64,000 bases of DNA, taken from contig JADJHJ010000001.1 in assembly GCA_016707605.1 (NCBI GenBank), forward strand, positions 806,001-870,000, in the 5' to 3' direction. The DNA comes from Candidatus Promineofilum glycogenicum (lineage in GTDB: Bacteria > Chloroflexota > Anaerolineae > Promineifilales > Promineifilaceae). The position numbers and the translations under genes were made by a program. The notes below the pieces were generated by a model. The model was given only the letters and a program-made list of their open reading frames with translations. It was not told the DNA's origin and made no database searches. Below are positions 8,468 to 17,210 of this stretch, in pieces. Numbering within the stretch: the first letter of the stretch is position 1; each line of letters starts with the position of its first letter.

Positions 8468-9484
8468 GAAGAGCTCACGCAAAGGACGCCAAGGAAGCAA
8501 AGAGCGCAAAGAAATCTCTTCTTTGCGCTCTTTGCTTCCTTGGCGTCCTTTGCGTGAGCTTCTTTTCTTAAGCCTTCTAAGCTTAGGCTCCGGTTCCTCG
8601 GTCGTGTCCTTGCGCCCCGTCCAGCTTGGCCGCAGGTAGATGAACCAGTAGACCAGGCCGACCATCAGTGCCCCGCCGATGATGTTGCCGATGGTGACCG
8701 GCAACAGGTTGGCGACGAAGAAGTTCGACCAGGTGACGTTGCCGAAGTCGGCCGCCGTCTTGCCGATGTTGGTCCAGAACGACTCCGGCGCGCCGTTCTT
8801 GATGAACAGGGCGACGGGGATGAAGTACATGTTGGCGATGCTGTGCTCGAAGCCGGCGGCCACGAAGGCGCTGATGGGGAACAGGATCGACAGGATGCGG
8901 TCGGTCGTCGTCCGCGCGCTCATGCACAGCCAGACGGCCATGCACACCAGTGCGTTGCAGAAGATGCCCAGCACGACGGCCTGGGTGAAGCCCAGGCCGA
9001 CCTTGGCGTTGGCGATGGTCAGCGCTTGCAGGCCGACCGCCCCCTGGCCGAAAGCGAACTGGCCGCTTAGATACATGCCGTAGGCGGTCAAAATGGCCCC
9101 GACGAAGTTGCCGACGTAGACGATGACCCAGTTGCGCAGCAGCTTGCCGGTCGAGACCTTGCGGCTGGCCCAGGCCATGACGATAAGATTGTTGCCGGTG
9201 AACAGTTCGGCCCCGGCGACGACGACCAGGATAAGGCCCAGGCAAAAGGCGAAGCCGCCCACCAGGCGGGCGATGCCGTAGGCCAACACGCCCGACGCGC
9301 CGGCGGTGACGGTGGTCATGAAGACCGCGCCCAGGGCGATGAACGCCCCGGCCAGCACGGCCAGAGCCATCATGCGGAACGGGCCGAGGTTGGCCTTGCT
9401 GACGCCGATATTCTCGGCTTTTTTGGCCATCTCCGGCGGCAACAGCGAATCAAGCGTAATCGGGGGGGGAGTGAGTTGGGACAT
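8033..9484 (-). CDS. focA: Formate/nitrite transporter family channel (FocA-like), C-terminally extended
   Basis: Pentameric inner-membrane channel for formate or related monovalent acids. The first 290 or so residues are a complete FNT protein with six membrane segments and typical signatures such as GAELFTGNN (about residues 92-100) and NIIGGALMVG. After EPEPKLRR (near residue 303) the frame lacks a stop. It reads through the perfect inverted repeat at 8473-8559 and then antisense to the CoA-transferase until 8033, adding about 180 residues unlike the family. The biological protein may be the 483-residue form, or the tail may be degraded. It lies 32 bases downstream of fdhA on the same strand, so formate dehydrogenase and channel form one operon. 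Confidence 0.88.
   Translation of the reverse strand: MSQLTPPPITLDSLLPPEMAKKAENIGVSKANLGPFRMMALAVLAGAFIALGAVFMTTVTAGASGVLAYGIARLVGGFAFCLGLILVVVAGAELFTGNNLIVMAWASRKVSTGKLLRNWVIVYVGNFVGAILTAYGMYLSGQFAFGQGAVGLQALTIANAKVGLGFTQAVVLGIFCNALVCMAVWLCMSARTTTDRILSILFPISAFVAAGFEHSIANMYFIPVALFIKNGAPESFWTNIGKTAADFGNVTWSNFFVANLLPVTIGNIIGGALMVGLVYWFIYLRPSWTGRKDTTEEPEPKLRRLKKRSSRKGRQGSKERKEEISLRSLLPWRPLRELFLQIAQLARRVGQFVAEVGVGDFDERPRPLADALAVEVGHAPLGDDIVHVVARRRHARAFGQQRRDAADGVALGRRRQSDDGQATFRFRRATDEVQLPTDTAIEHRPDGVGAHLPGQIDLQGGVDSHHVIVLGDVEWVVDVLRRV
8473..8559. repeat. Perfect 41-bp inverted repeat with 5-base loop
   Basis: Arms 8473-8513 and 8519-8559 are exact reverse complements around the loop ATCTC. The outer sequence is GCTCACGCAAAGG, so it belongs to the CTCACGCAAAG family. 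It stands between the convergent CoA-transferase and focA genes and may stop transcription from both sides, although the focA reading frame runs straight through it. Confidence 0.97.
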
Positions 9485-9498
9485 GAATACCTCTTTCT

Positions 9499-9598
9499 AA
9501 GATTAGGGATTAGGGGTTAGGGATTAGGGATTAGGGGATTAGAAGGTTCGGTGTCTCTGCCGATTCCTAATTCGTAATTCCTAATTCCCAATTTCTCA
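9499..9598. repeat. Low-complexity repeat (GATTAGGG / AATTCCTAATTCG type)
   Basis: Short imperfect direct repeats of GATTAGGGATTAGGGG followed by CCTAATTCGTAATTCC. They fill the fdhA-focA gap and run into the end of fdhA. Read on the minus strand they encode GIRNYELGIG-type peptides, which form the last residues of fdhA. Confidence 0.8.
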
Positions 9599-11652
9599 AT
9601 CTGCACGGCGCAGACTTTATATTCAGGGATTTTGGCCGTCGGGTCGACGGCATCGATGGTCAGCAGGTTGGTGGCCGACTCGGCGTAGTGGAAGGTCATG
9701 AAGACCATGCCCGGCGACGAGCGGCGCGTCAGACGGGCGGCGGCGACGACGCAGCCGCGGCGCGACGTGACGCGCAGCGGGTCGCCCTCGGCCACGCCCA
9801 GCCGCGCGGCGTCGTCCGGGTGTATCTCGGCCTCGGCCTCCGGGGCGATCTCTTCCAGCCCCGGCGAGCGGCGCGACATCGTGCCGCCGTGCCAGTGGAA
9901 GAGGATGCGGCCGGTGGTCAGCAGGAACGGGAACTGCTCGTCGGGCAGCTCGGCCGGCGGCCGATACTCCAGGGCGCAGAACAGCCCCTTGCCGCGGGTG
10001 AACTTACCGACGTGGAGCACGGGCGTGCCGGGGTGCTCGGCCGTGGGGCAGGGCCACTGGATGCCGCCGCGCTCCAGCCGCTCGTAGGTGATGCCGGCGT
10101 ACTGCGGCGTGACGGTGGCCATCTCGGCGAAGATGTCGGCCGGGCCATCGTACTGCCACGGCGCGCCCAGCCGTTGGGCCAGATCGAGGGTGATGGCCCA
10201 GTCGGGCCGGGCCGCGCCGGGCGGCTCGATGGCCGGGCGGATGAGCTGCACCCGCCGCTCGGTGTTGGTGAAGGTGCCCAGCTTCTCGGCGAAGCCAGCC
10301 GCGGGCAGCACCACGTCGGCCATTTGCGCCGTCTCATTGGGGAAGAGGTCTTGCACCACCAGGAACTCGACCGCGTCCAGCCCCTCGACCACGTGGGTCA
10401 GGTTCGGGTCGGACAGCATGGGGTTCTCGCCCATGATGAAGATGGCCCGAATGTCGCCCTTGAGCGCGCCGTGGATGATTTCGGTCACCGTCAGCCCTGG
10501 CTTGGCCCCGAACGTCTCGAAGGGCACGCCCCAGCCGGCGGCGAACTTGCGGCGGATGGCCTCGTCGGCCACGGCCTGGTAGCCGGGGAAGACGTTGGGC
10601 AGCCCGCCCATGTCGCACGCGCCCTGGACGTTGTTCTGGCCGCGCAGGGGGTTGAGGCCGGTGGCCGGGCGGCCGATGTGGCCGGCCAGCAGGGCCAGGT
10701 TGCTGCACGCCTTGACGTTGTCCGTGCCCGTGGTGTGCTGGGTGATGCCCATGGCCCAGAAGATCATCGCGTTGCGGGCGTGGGCATAGAGGTAGGCGGC
10801 GTCGACGATGTCCTGCGCCGGCACGCCGGAGATGGCCTCGGCCCGTTCCGGCGTCCAGTCGGCCACGGACGCGGCAAAGGCGTCGAAGCCCTCGGTGCGC
10901 TCTTCGATGAAGTTGAGGTTGGTCAGGTTGTCGCGGATGATGACGTGGGCGATGGCGTTGAGCACGGCCACGTCCGTCCCCGGCCGCTGGCGCAGGTGGA
11001 GCGTAGCAAAGTTGGCCAGCTCGATCTCGCGCGGGTCGAGCAGGATGAGGCGCGCGCCGAACTTGCGCACCGCCCGCTTCATCTCCAGGCCGATGATGGG
11101 ATGGGCTTCGGTGGTGTTGGAGCCGGTGACGAACAGCAGGTCGGCGTCAACGATGTTGGCGATGGCGTCGGTCATCGCCCCGGAACCGAGGGTCGCGGCC
11201 AGACCGGCCACGCTGCTGCTGTGTCAGAGACGGGCGCAGTGGTCGACGTTGTGCGTCCCGACCACCGCGCGGGCCAGCTTCTGTACGAGGTAGTTCTCCT
11301 CGTTGGTGCACTTGGCCGAGAGGAGGAAGGCGATGCTGTCGGGGCCGTGGGCGTCGCGGATGGCCCGCAGCCGGCCGGCCACGTGGTCGAGGGCGGCGTC
11401 CCAGGTCGTCGCGTGCCGGGCGGCGAACGGTTCGCCCCGGTCGTGGCGCAGCAGGGGCGCGGTCAGCCGGTCGGGGGCGTGGATGAAGTCGAAGCCGAAG
11501 CGCCCCTTGACGCACAGGTTGCCGCGGTTGACGGGGCTGTCGAAGCGGCCGTTGACACGGTAGAGCAGCCCATCCTTGACGTGCAGGTCGATCTGGCAGC
11601 CGACGCCGCAGTAGGGGCAGGTGGTCTGGACAACGCGATCGGGTTGAATCAT
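9517..11652 (-). CDS. fdhA: Selenocysteine-containing formate dehydrogenase, molybdopterin catalytic subunit
   Basis: Oxidises formate to CO2 at a Mo/W-bis-MGD centre. The N-terminus has the [4Fe-4S] motif TCPYCGVGC (Cys12, 15, 19) and Cys47 in GNLCVKG. The frame contains one in-frame TGA at 11226-11224, codon 143, in the context HCARL-U-HSSSVAGL, which is exactly the Sec/Cys ligand position of the FdhF/FdhA family. A SECIS-like hairpin follows at once, so I read it as one 711-residue selenoprotein and not two broken genes. Start ATG 11652 has GGAGG 5 bases upstream. The last residues (after VQIEK) derive from an intergenic repeat. No electron-transfer subunit is adjacent; partners must be elsewhere or ferredoxin may serve directly. 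Confidence 0.93.
11194..11226 (-). promoter_or_regulatory. SECIS element directing Sec insertion in fdhA
   Basis: UGA at 11226-11224, then 11 bases, then a 7-bp stem (11212-11206 with 11200-11194, one G-U pair) closed by the loop GGUCU. From memory of E. coli fdhF, GGUCU there also begins 19 bases after UGA and a key U is at position 14; both hold here. SelB would bind this loop. selA, selB, selC and selD are not in the window. Confidence 0.85.
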
Positions 11653-11707
11653 GTAATCCTCCATCGGCCTGCCCGGACGGATGATCCCCCACGGGTGCAG
11701 CCCACCT

Positions 11708-11773
11708 ATCATAGGGGGATGCGCCGCCATTCCCTTAGTGATAAGGCCTCACAATGCTGGTGACGAATGTCAT
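11708..11773 (-). promoter_or_regulatory. fdhA-focA promoter with GTGAC-N4-GTCAT box
   Basis: A perfect box GTGACgaatGTCAT at 11760-11773. A half-site GTGAT at 11738 lies in the register expected for a second box 22 bp nearer the gene. The minus-strand -10 TATGAT (11713-11708) begins 25 bp after that half-site. The predicted start near 11701 leaves a 49-base leader to the fdhA ATG. Confidence 0.6.
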
Positions 11774-11793
11774 ATGATGGGGAGGAAAATCGG

Positions 11794-11837
11794 GTGACGT
11801 TTGGTACTGGAGATAGATCGCCCATTTTGAGTATGCT
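11794..11837 (+). promoter_or_regulatory. Promoter of the small Cys-rich gene with one box
   Basis: GTGACgtttGGTAC (11794-11807) has a perfect left half and a degenerate right half. The -10 TATGCT (11832-11837) starts 25 bp after it. The leader to the ATG at 11904 would be about 60 bases. It is divergent from the fdhA promoter, and the 251-base gap holds nothing else recognisable. Confidence 0.5.
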
Positions 11838-11903
11838 GCATTCTGGCGGCGCATAGGCGTGGCCATCATTGTCGTCCCGTGGGGCGAACTGAGGAGAGTA
11901 ACA

Positions 11904-12128
11904 ATGGCAACTGAGAAATGGGTCGTCGTGGGCCGGAAGGAGTGCGATCTGATCAACCAGCAGGTCGAACTGCGCGAGCAGCGCGTCTACCCGACGGCCG
12001 ACTTCCTGCGGCAGTTCGCCGCGCCCTATCGCGTGCGCGCCTGCCTGTGCACGGCCGCCGTGGAGTGCAACATGGCCGGCATCGCCTGCAAGTGGGCGTT
12101 CAACGCGCCGGATACGGATCGCTTCTAG
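11904..12128 (+). CDS. Small cysteine-rich protein of unknown function
   Basis: A 74-residue soluble protein that I do not recognise. It has five cysteines: Cys14 (RKECDL) and a cluster at 47, 49, 55 and 62 (RACLCT, VECNMAG, ACKWAF), a spacing that could bind zinc or an Fe-S cluster. There is no signal peptide or membrane segment. ATG 11904 is chosen over an in-frame ATG at 11859 because GAGGAGA stands just before it. It is transcribed divergently from fdhA, has its own predicted box-containing promoter, and is followed by a palindromic repeat and a strong bidirectional terminator. The context suggests a role tied to formate dehydrogenase or anaerobic stress, but this is inference only. Confidence 0.75.
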   Translation: MATEKWVVVGRKECDLINQQVELREQRVYPTADFLRQFAAPYRVRACLCTAAVECNMAGIACKWAFNAPDTDRF

Positions 12129-12131
12129 CAC

Positions 12132-12180
12132 GGTGCATCCCACTTTCGGGAGCATCCCACTTTCTTGAGTGGGTTGCACC
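12132..12180. repeat. Imperfect inverted repeat (GGTGCATCCCACTTTC type)
   Basis: GGTGCATCCCACTTTC, a second CATCCCACTTTC, then the inverted AGTGGGTTGCACC. It lies directly after the stop of the small Cys-rich gene and may end its transcript. Confidence 0.8.
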
Positions 12181-12293
12181 TTCTTAGCAGGGGAGCAGGG
12201 GCGAGAAGAACGTGCGACGCACCTCGGAAGGTGCCACGCACGAAGAGCTGGAGGGGGAGCCGACCACCTCTGCGGCGGGGCTACTAGGAAAAC

Positions 12294-12330
12294 AGAAAAG
12301 GCTCTGGGGTTTCCCCTCAGAGCCTTTTCT
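12294..12330. terminator. Bidirectional Rho-independent terminator
   Basis: AGAAAAGGCTCTG at 12294 pairs with CAGAGCCTTTTCT ending at 12330, with extra G-C pairs near the loop. The arms provide a T-run on either strand. It serves the convergent small Cys-rich gene (plus) and the ppdK-PFOR-DHOD operon (minus). Confidence 0.85.
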
Positions 12331-12376
12331 GCTTAGATCACACCGAAATCGGAAACGGTGACAACGAAACCCAAAG

Positions 12377-13381
12377 TTAGCGGAACGTCGGCGTATAGCT
12401 GCGGACGATCTGGATGTAGTTGGCGCGCTCGAAGGCGGCCGGGGCAGCGACGTTGATCTGGCTCAGGCTGCCGTGTAGCTCTTCGAGCGACTGGTACTCA
12501 CGCTCCTCCAGCCACAGCGACATCTCTTTGAGAATCTCGCCGAAGCGGCCGATGCCGTTCTTGAGAATCTCCGACGTCATCATGGCCACATTGGCCCCGG
12601 CAGCGACGGCCTTCAGCGCGTCCTGGCCAGTGTGGACGCCGGTGGTCAGGGCCATGTCGGCCTGGATGCGGCCGTAGAGGATGGCGATCCAGCGCAGCGG
12701 CAGGCGCATCTCATCCGACTGGCTGAGGTGCAGATTGGGCACGACCTCCAGGTTTTCCAGGTCAAGGTCGGGCTGATAGAAGCGGTTGAAAAGCACCAGG
12801 CCGTCGGCCCCGGCTTCGGTCAGGCGCAGCATCATGTTGGGCGTGGCGCTAAAGTAGGGGCTGAGCTTGACGGCGATGGGGATGTCGATGGAGGCGCGTA
12901 CGTCGCGGACGAGATTGAGATAGATGTCCTCGACTTCGGCGCTGGATAGGTCGAGGCGGGTGGGGACGTAGTAGATGTTGAGTTCCAGGGCGTCGGCCCC
13001 GGCCCCTTCCATCTCCTTCGCGTAGCGAATCCAGCCGCCGGTCGAGACGCCGTTGAGGCTGGCGATGACCGGGATATTGACCGCCTGCTTGGCGCGGAAG
13101 ATGTGCTCCAGATAGGCGTCGGGGCCGATGGCCCGGTAGGCGGGCGCTTCAGGGAAGTAGGTCAGCGCCTCGGCGAAGCTCTCCGTGCCGTCGCTCAGGT
13201 AGCGGTCGAGGGCGTGGCTCTCCTGGTTGATCTCTTCCTCGAAGAGGGAGTAGAGCACCACGGCCGACGCGCCGGCGTCTTCCATGCGCCGCAGGTTGGC
13301 CAGTTCGCGGCTCAGCGGCGAGGGCGAGGCGACCAGCGGGTTCTTCAGTTCCAAACCCAGGTAAGTTGTTCTCAGGTCCAT
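12377..13381 (-). CDS. Dihydroorotate dehydrogenase-like FMN protein
   Basis: Flavin-binding (beta/alpha)8 protein of 334 residues, related to dihydroorotate dehydrogenase family 1. The N-terminus MDLRTTYLGLELKNP and NPLVASPSPLS are typical, with VKLSPYFS and the TTGVHTGQDALKAVAAGA phosphate-binding end. It is the branch usually annotated DHOD-like, commonly found next to pyruvate:ferredoxin oxidoreductase, where its substrate is not established; a true pyrimidine role is doubtful here. It is the last gene of the operon ppdK - PFOR - this gene, 100 bases after the PFOR stop, with a CAGATTACGCAGATT repeat in between. Confidence 0.88.
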   Translation of the reverse strand: MDLRTTYLGLELKNPLVASPSPLSRELANLRRMEDAGASAVVLYSLFEEEINQESHALDRYLSDGTESFAEALTYFPEAPAYRAIGPDAYLEHIFRAKQAVNIPVIASLNGVSTGGWIRYAKEMEGAGADALELNIYYVPTRLDLSSAEVEDIYLNLVRDVRASIDIPIAVKLSPYFSATPNMMLRLTEAGADGLVLFNRFYQPDLDLENLEVVPNLHLSQSDEMRLPLRWIAILYGRIQADMALTTGVHTGQDALKAVAAGANVAMMTSEILKNGIGRFGEILKEMSLWLEEREYQSLEELHGSLSQINVAAPAAFERANYIQIVRSYTPTFR

Positions 13382-13404
13382 TGTCTTCTCCTTGTTGAGA
13401 GAAC

Positions 13405-13471
13405 TAACCGCAGATTTCGCAGATTACGCAGATTTCCGTTCTGGAATCTGCGTAATCTGCGTAATCTGTGG
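13405..13471. repeat. Palindromic repeat, CAGATTACGCAGATT family
   Basis: CCGCAGATTTCGCAGATTACGCAG is followed after a short loop by the inverted CTGCGTAATCTGCG repeats. It fills the PFOR-DHOD-like gap. The same family occurs at 32283, 36488, 41799, 42728 and 53880. Confidence 0.88.
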
Positions 13472-13481
13472 ACGCTCTTTC

Positions 13482-16400
13482 TTACTCGCCCACCTTGTCG
13501 CCGGCGGCCAGGCGCTGGTAGGTCTTCCAACGCTCGGCCACGTCGCCCTTGGCCAGCTTCAGCAGCCGGTCGGCCGCTTCGGGGTTGCTCTGCTGCAACA
13601 TGCGGTAGCGGCCTTCGCGGTAGATGTACTTATCCAGCGCCAACGATGGCGCTTTCGAGTCCAGTTGGAACGGGTTGTGCGCGTGGCCGTTGTGCGCGGC
13701 TGCGCCGCTCGGGCCGGCGGGCACGGCCGGCGCGCCGGTGGCGCTGGGCGCGCCCGTGTCGTTGGTCGCGGTCGCCTCGACCGGCGTGTGGGCCAGTTCG
13801 GGGTTGTAGCGGTAGAGCACCCAGTGGCCGGAGTCGACGGCCGCCTGCTGCTGCTCCAGGCCGAACTTCATGTCGTAGCCGTGGGCGATGCAGTGGCTAT
13901 AGGCGATGATGAGCGACGGGCCATCGTAGGCTTCTGCCTCCAGCAAGGCCTGCACCGTCTGCTTGTCGTTGGCCCCGAAGGCCACGCGGGCGACGTAGAC
14001 GTTGCCGTAGGACATGGCCAGCAGGCCCAGGTCCTTCTTCGGCAGCGGCTTGCCGGCCGCGGCGAACTTGGCCACCGCGCCGCGCGGCGTCGACTTCGAC
14101 ATCTGGCCGCCGGTGTTGGAGTAGACCTCCGTATCCAGCACCAGGATGTTGACGTTGCGGCCGGAGGCCAGCACGTGGTCGAGACCGCCGTAGCCGATGT
14201 CGTAGGCCCAGCCGTCGCCGCCGATGATCCAGACGCTCTTCTTCACCAGCGCGTCGGCCTTGCTCAGCAGGTCCGACAGCGCCGGCTTGAGCGCTTCCAT
14301 CTTCGGGTCGGCGTCGGCCAGCATCGCTTGCAGGCGCTCCTTCAACAGTTGCACGTGCCGGCGCTGGACCAGGATGTCGGTCTCCGTCACCTGGTCGTTG
14401 TAGAGGATGTTGTGGGCCAGCTCAGAGCCGATGACTTCGCGCAGATTGCGCAGCGTGTTGGTCGTCGCGTCGAGGCGCTGGTCGAGGGCCACGCGCATAC
14501 CCAGGCCAAACTCGGCGTTGTCTTCAAACAGCGAGTTGGACCAGGCCGGGCCGCGCCCCTCGGCGTTCTTGGCCCACGGGGTGGTGGGCAAGTTGCCGCC
14601 GTAGATGGACGAGCAGCCGGTGGCGTTGGCCACAACCATGCGGTCGCCGAACAACTGCGTGACCAGCTTCAGGTAGGGTGTCTCGCCGCAGCCGGCGCAA
14701 GCGCCGGAGAACTCGAACAGCGGCTCCAACAACTGGTTGTACTTGACCTGGTTGAGCGGCACTTCCGTCCGCTCAACGTTGGGCAGCTTCTGGAAGAAGT
14801 CCCAGTTGGCGCGCTCCTGCTCGCGCACGGCCGGCGTATAGTCAATCATATTGATGGCCTTATACTTCGGCTGGCGCTTGTTCTTGACCGGGCAGACTTC
14901 GTAGCACAGGGTGCAGCCGGTGCAGTCCTCGACCGAGGGCTGCAACGTGTAGACCATGTCCTTGTACTCTTTGAAGCGCGCCGGGGTTGACTTGAACGCT
15001 TCGGGCGCATTCTCCAGGTTGGCCGGGTCGTAGATCTTCAGGCGAATGACGCCGTGGGGGCAAACCAGGGCGCACTTGCCGCACTGGATGCAGATCTCTT
15101 TGTCCCACTCCGGCACTTCCGTGGCGATGTTGCGCTTCTCCCACTGCGTTGTGCCGGTGGGGTAGGTTCCGTCCACGGGCAGGGCGCTGACGGGCAGCGT
15201 GTCACCCAGGCCGGCCATCATCGGCGCGGTGACGTTCTGAATGAACATCGGCGCGTGGCTGGCGACGACGGGCGGCATGGTGAACGTGCTGCTGACCATT
15301 GCCGGAACCGTCACCTCGTGCAGATGGGACAGCGAGGCGTCGACGGCGGCGTAGTTCTGCTCGACGACCGTCTCGCCGCGCTTGCCGTAGGTCTTGGCAA
15401 TGGCTTCCTTGATCTCGGCGATGGCCCGCTCGCGCGACAGCAGCGGCACGGACGTGGCCCCTTCGATGAGAGCGAAGAAGCACGTCTGCATGACGGTGTT
15501 GATGCGCCGGCCCATGTTGGTCTGGTCGGCCACGGCCAGGGCATCGACGACGTAGAAGTGCAGTCCCTTGTCGATGATGGCCTGCTGCGCCTCTTGCGGC
15601 AGATAGTCCCACACCTCATCCGGCCCATAGGGGCTGTTGAGGAGGAACGTCGCCCCCGGCTGGGCCAGCTTGAGCATGTCGAAGCGCTCCAGGAAGCCGA
15701 ACTGATGGCAGGCGACGAAGTTGGCGCGGCTGATCAGGTAAGGCGAGTGGAACGGCCGCGGCCCGAAGCGCAGATGCGACACGGTGACCGAGCCGGACTT
15801 CTTCGAGTCGAGCACGAAGTAGCCCTGGGCGTAGTTGGGCGTGTTCTCGCCGATGATCTTGATCGAGTTCTTGTTCGCGCCGACCGTGCCGTCGGAGCCG
15901 AGGCCGAAGAAGACGGCCCGCACCACGTCGTCGGATTCGGTGGAGAAGTTCTCGTCGTAGGCCAGGCTGGTGTGGGTCACGTCGTCGTTGATGCCGACCG
16001 TGAAGTGGTTCTTCATAACCGGCTTGGCCAGTTCGTCGTAGACGGCCTTGATCATCGGCGGCGTGAACTCCTTCGATGACAGGCCATAGCGACCACCGAT
16101 GACGCGGGGCATGACGGCGAACGGCGCGCTGCCGTCGGCGACGTGCTCGACCAGGGCCGAGACGACGTCGAGGTACAGCGGCTCGCCGATGGATCCCGGC
16201 TCCTTGCAGCGGTCGAGCACGGCGATGGACTTGGTCGTGGGCGGCAGGGCGTTGACGAAGGCGGCGGTGTCGAACGGCCGGTAGAGCCGCACCTTCACCG
16301 CGCCGATCTTCTCGCCGCGCGCGGCCAGATAGTCGACCGTCTCTTCGACCGCCTCGGCCCCCGAACCCATGAGCACGATAACGCGCTCGGCGTCGGGCGC

Positions 16401-17195
16401 GCCGATGGTGTCGAACAGGTTGTACTGGCGGCCGGTCAACTCGGCGAAGTTGTCCATCGTCTGCTGAACGATGCCGGGGCAGTCGATGTAGTACGGGTTG
16501 GCGCTCTCGCGGGCCTGGAAGTAGACGTCGGGGTTCTGGGCCGTGCCGCGCATGACGGGATGATCGGGCGACAGGGCGCGGTCGCGGTGGGCGCGAACGA
16601 GGTCGTCGTTGATCATGGCCCGCATGACGGCTTCGCTGATGGGCGCAATCTTGTTGATTTCGTGCGAAGTGCGGAAGCCGTCGAAGAAGTGAATGAACGG
16701 CACGCGGGCGCGCAGGGTGGCCGAGTGGGCGATGAGGGCCATGTCCATCGCTTCCTGCACCGAGTTGGAGCAGAGCAGGGCAAAGCCGGTATTGCGCGTA
16801 GCCATCACGTCGCTGTGGTCGCCGAAGATGGACAGCCCCTGGGCCGCCAGCGAACGGGCGGCCACGTGGAAGGTGGTCGCGGTTAGCTCGCCGGCGATCT
16901 TGAACATATTGGGGATCATGAGCAGCAGGCCCTGCGAGGCGGTGAAGGTTGTTGTCAGTGCGCCCGTTTGCAGCGCGCCATGGACGGCCCCGGCCGCGCC
17001 GCCTTCCGACTGCATCTCAATGACCAGGGGCACAGCGCCCCAGATGTTGGTGTCGCCGTGGGCCGAGTACTGGTCGGCCAACTCGCCCATGCCCGAAGAG
17101 GGCGTGATCGGGTAGATGGCGATCACCTCGTTGACTTTGTGGGCGACAAGGGCCGTAGCCTCATTGGCGTCGATGGTGATCATATTCGTTGTCAT
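13482..17195 (-). CDS. nifJ: Pyruvate:ferredoxin (flavodoxin) oxidoreductase, single-chain
   Basis: Oxidises pyruvate to acetyl-CoA and CO2 and reduces ferredoxin; 1237 residues, the normal size for the fused homodimeric enzyme. Domain order: TPP pyrimidine domain (IYPITPSSGMGELADQYS near 28-45), transketolase-C-like domain, gamma domain (GLGSDGTVGANK near 432), a ferredoxin domain with CIQCGKCALVCPHG (about 692-705) and CTGCTLCYEVCPVK (about 745-758), then the TPP domain with CAGCGETPY, GDGWAYDIGYGG and DTEVYSNTGGQMSKSTPRGA. An Ala/Gly/Pro/His-rich stretch of about 40 residues near 1130-1175 interrupts the C-terminal part and looks like a linker insertion. Operon with ppdK upstream. This is the central anaerobic pyruvate-oxidising enzyme of the window. 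Confidence 0.97.
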   Translation of the reverse strand: MTTNMITIDANEATALVAHKVNEVIAIYPITPSSGMGELADQYSAHGDTNIWGAVPLVIEMQSEGGAAGAVHGALQTGALTTTFTASQGLLLMIPNMFKIAGELTATTFHVAARSLAAQGLSIFGDHSDVMATRNTGFALLCSNSVQEAMDMALIAHSATLRARVPFIHFFDGFRTSHEINKIAPISEAVMRAMINDDLVRAHRDRALSPDHPVMRGTAQNPDVYFQARESANPYYIDCPGIVQQTMDNFAELTGRQYNLFDTIGAPDAERVIVLMGSGAEAVEETVDYLAARGEKIGAVKVRLYRPFDTAAFVNALPPTTKSIAVLDRCKEPGSIGEPLYLDVVSALVEHVADGSAPFAVMPRVIGGRYGLSSKEFTPPMIKAVYDELAKPVMKNHFTVGINDDVTHTSLAYDENFSTESDDVVRAVFFGLGSDGTVGANKNSIKIIGENTPNYAQGYFVLDSKKSGSVTVSHLRFGPRPFHSPYLISRANFVACHQFGFLERFDMLKLAQPGATFLLNSPYGPDEVWDYLPQEAQQAIIDKGLHFYVVDALAVADQTNMGRRINTVMQTCFFALIEGATSVPLLSRERAIAEIKEAIAKTYGKRGETVVEQNYAAVDASLSHLHEVTVPAMVSSTFTMPPVVASHAPMFIQNVTAPMMAGLGDTLPVSALPVDGTYPTGTTQWEKRNIATEVPEWDKEICIQCGKCALVCPHGVIRLKIYDPANLENAPEAFKSTPARFKEYKDMVYTLQPSVEDCTGCTLCYEVCPVKNKRQPKYKAINMIDYTPAVREQERANWDFFQKLPNVERTEVPLNQVKYNQLLEPLFEFSGACAGCGETPYLKLVTQLFGDRMVVANATGCSSIYGGNLPTTPWAKNAEGRGPAWSNSLFEDNAEFGLGMRVALDQRLDATTNTLRNLREVIGSELAHNILYNDQVTETDILVQRRHVQLLKERLQAMLADADPKMEALKPALSDLLSKADALVKKSVWIIGGDGWAYDIGYGGLDHVLASGRNVNILVLDTEVYSNTGGQMSKSTPRGAVAKFAAAGKPLPKKDLGLLAMSYGNVYVARVAFGANDKQTVQALLEAEAYDGPSLIIAYSHCIAHGYDMKFGLEQQQAAVDSGHWVLYRYNPELAHTPVEATATNDTGAPSATGAPAVPAGPSGAAAHNGHAHNPFQLDSKAPSLALDKYIYREGRYRMLQQSNPEAADRLLKLAKGDVAERWKTYQRLAAGDKVGE

Positions 17196-17210
17196 AGCGT
17201 TCCCTACAAC

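Noticed and set aside
8473..8559. Perfect palindrome as a mobile element or attachment site
   Set aside because: No transposase, integrase or target duplication is visible; it is a member of a dispersed repeat family.
9517..11730. Two separate fragments of a broken formate dehydrogenase
   Set aside because: The interrupting codon is TGA at the Sec position and is followed by a SECIS-like hairpin, so one selenoprotein is the better reading.
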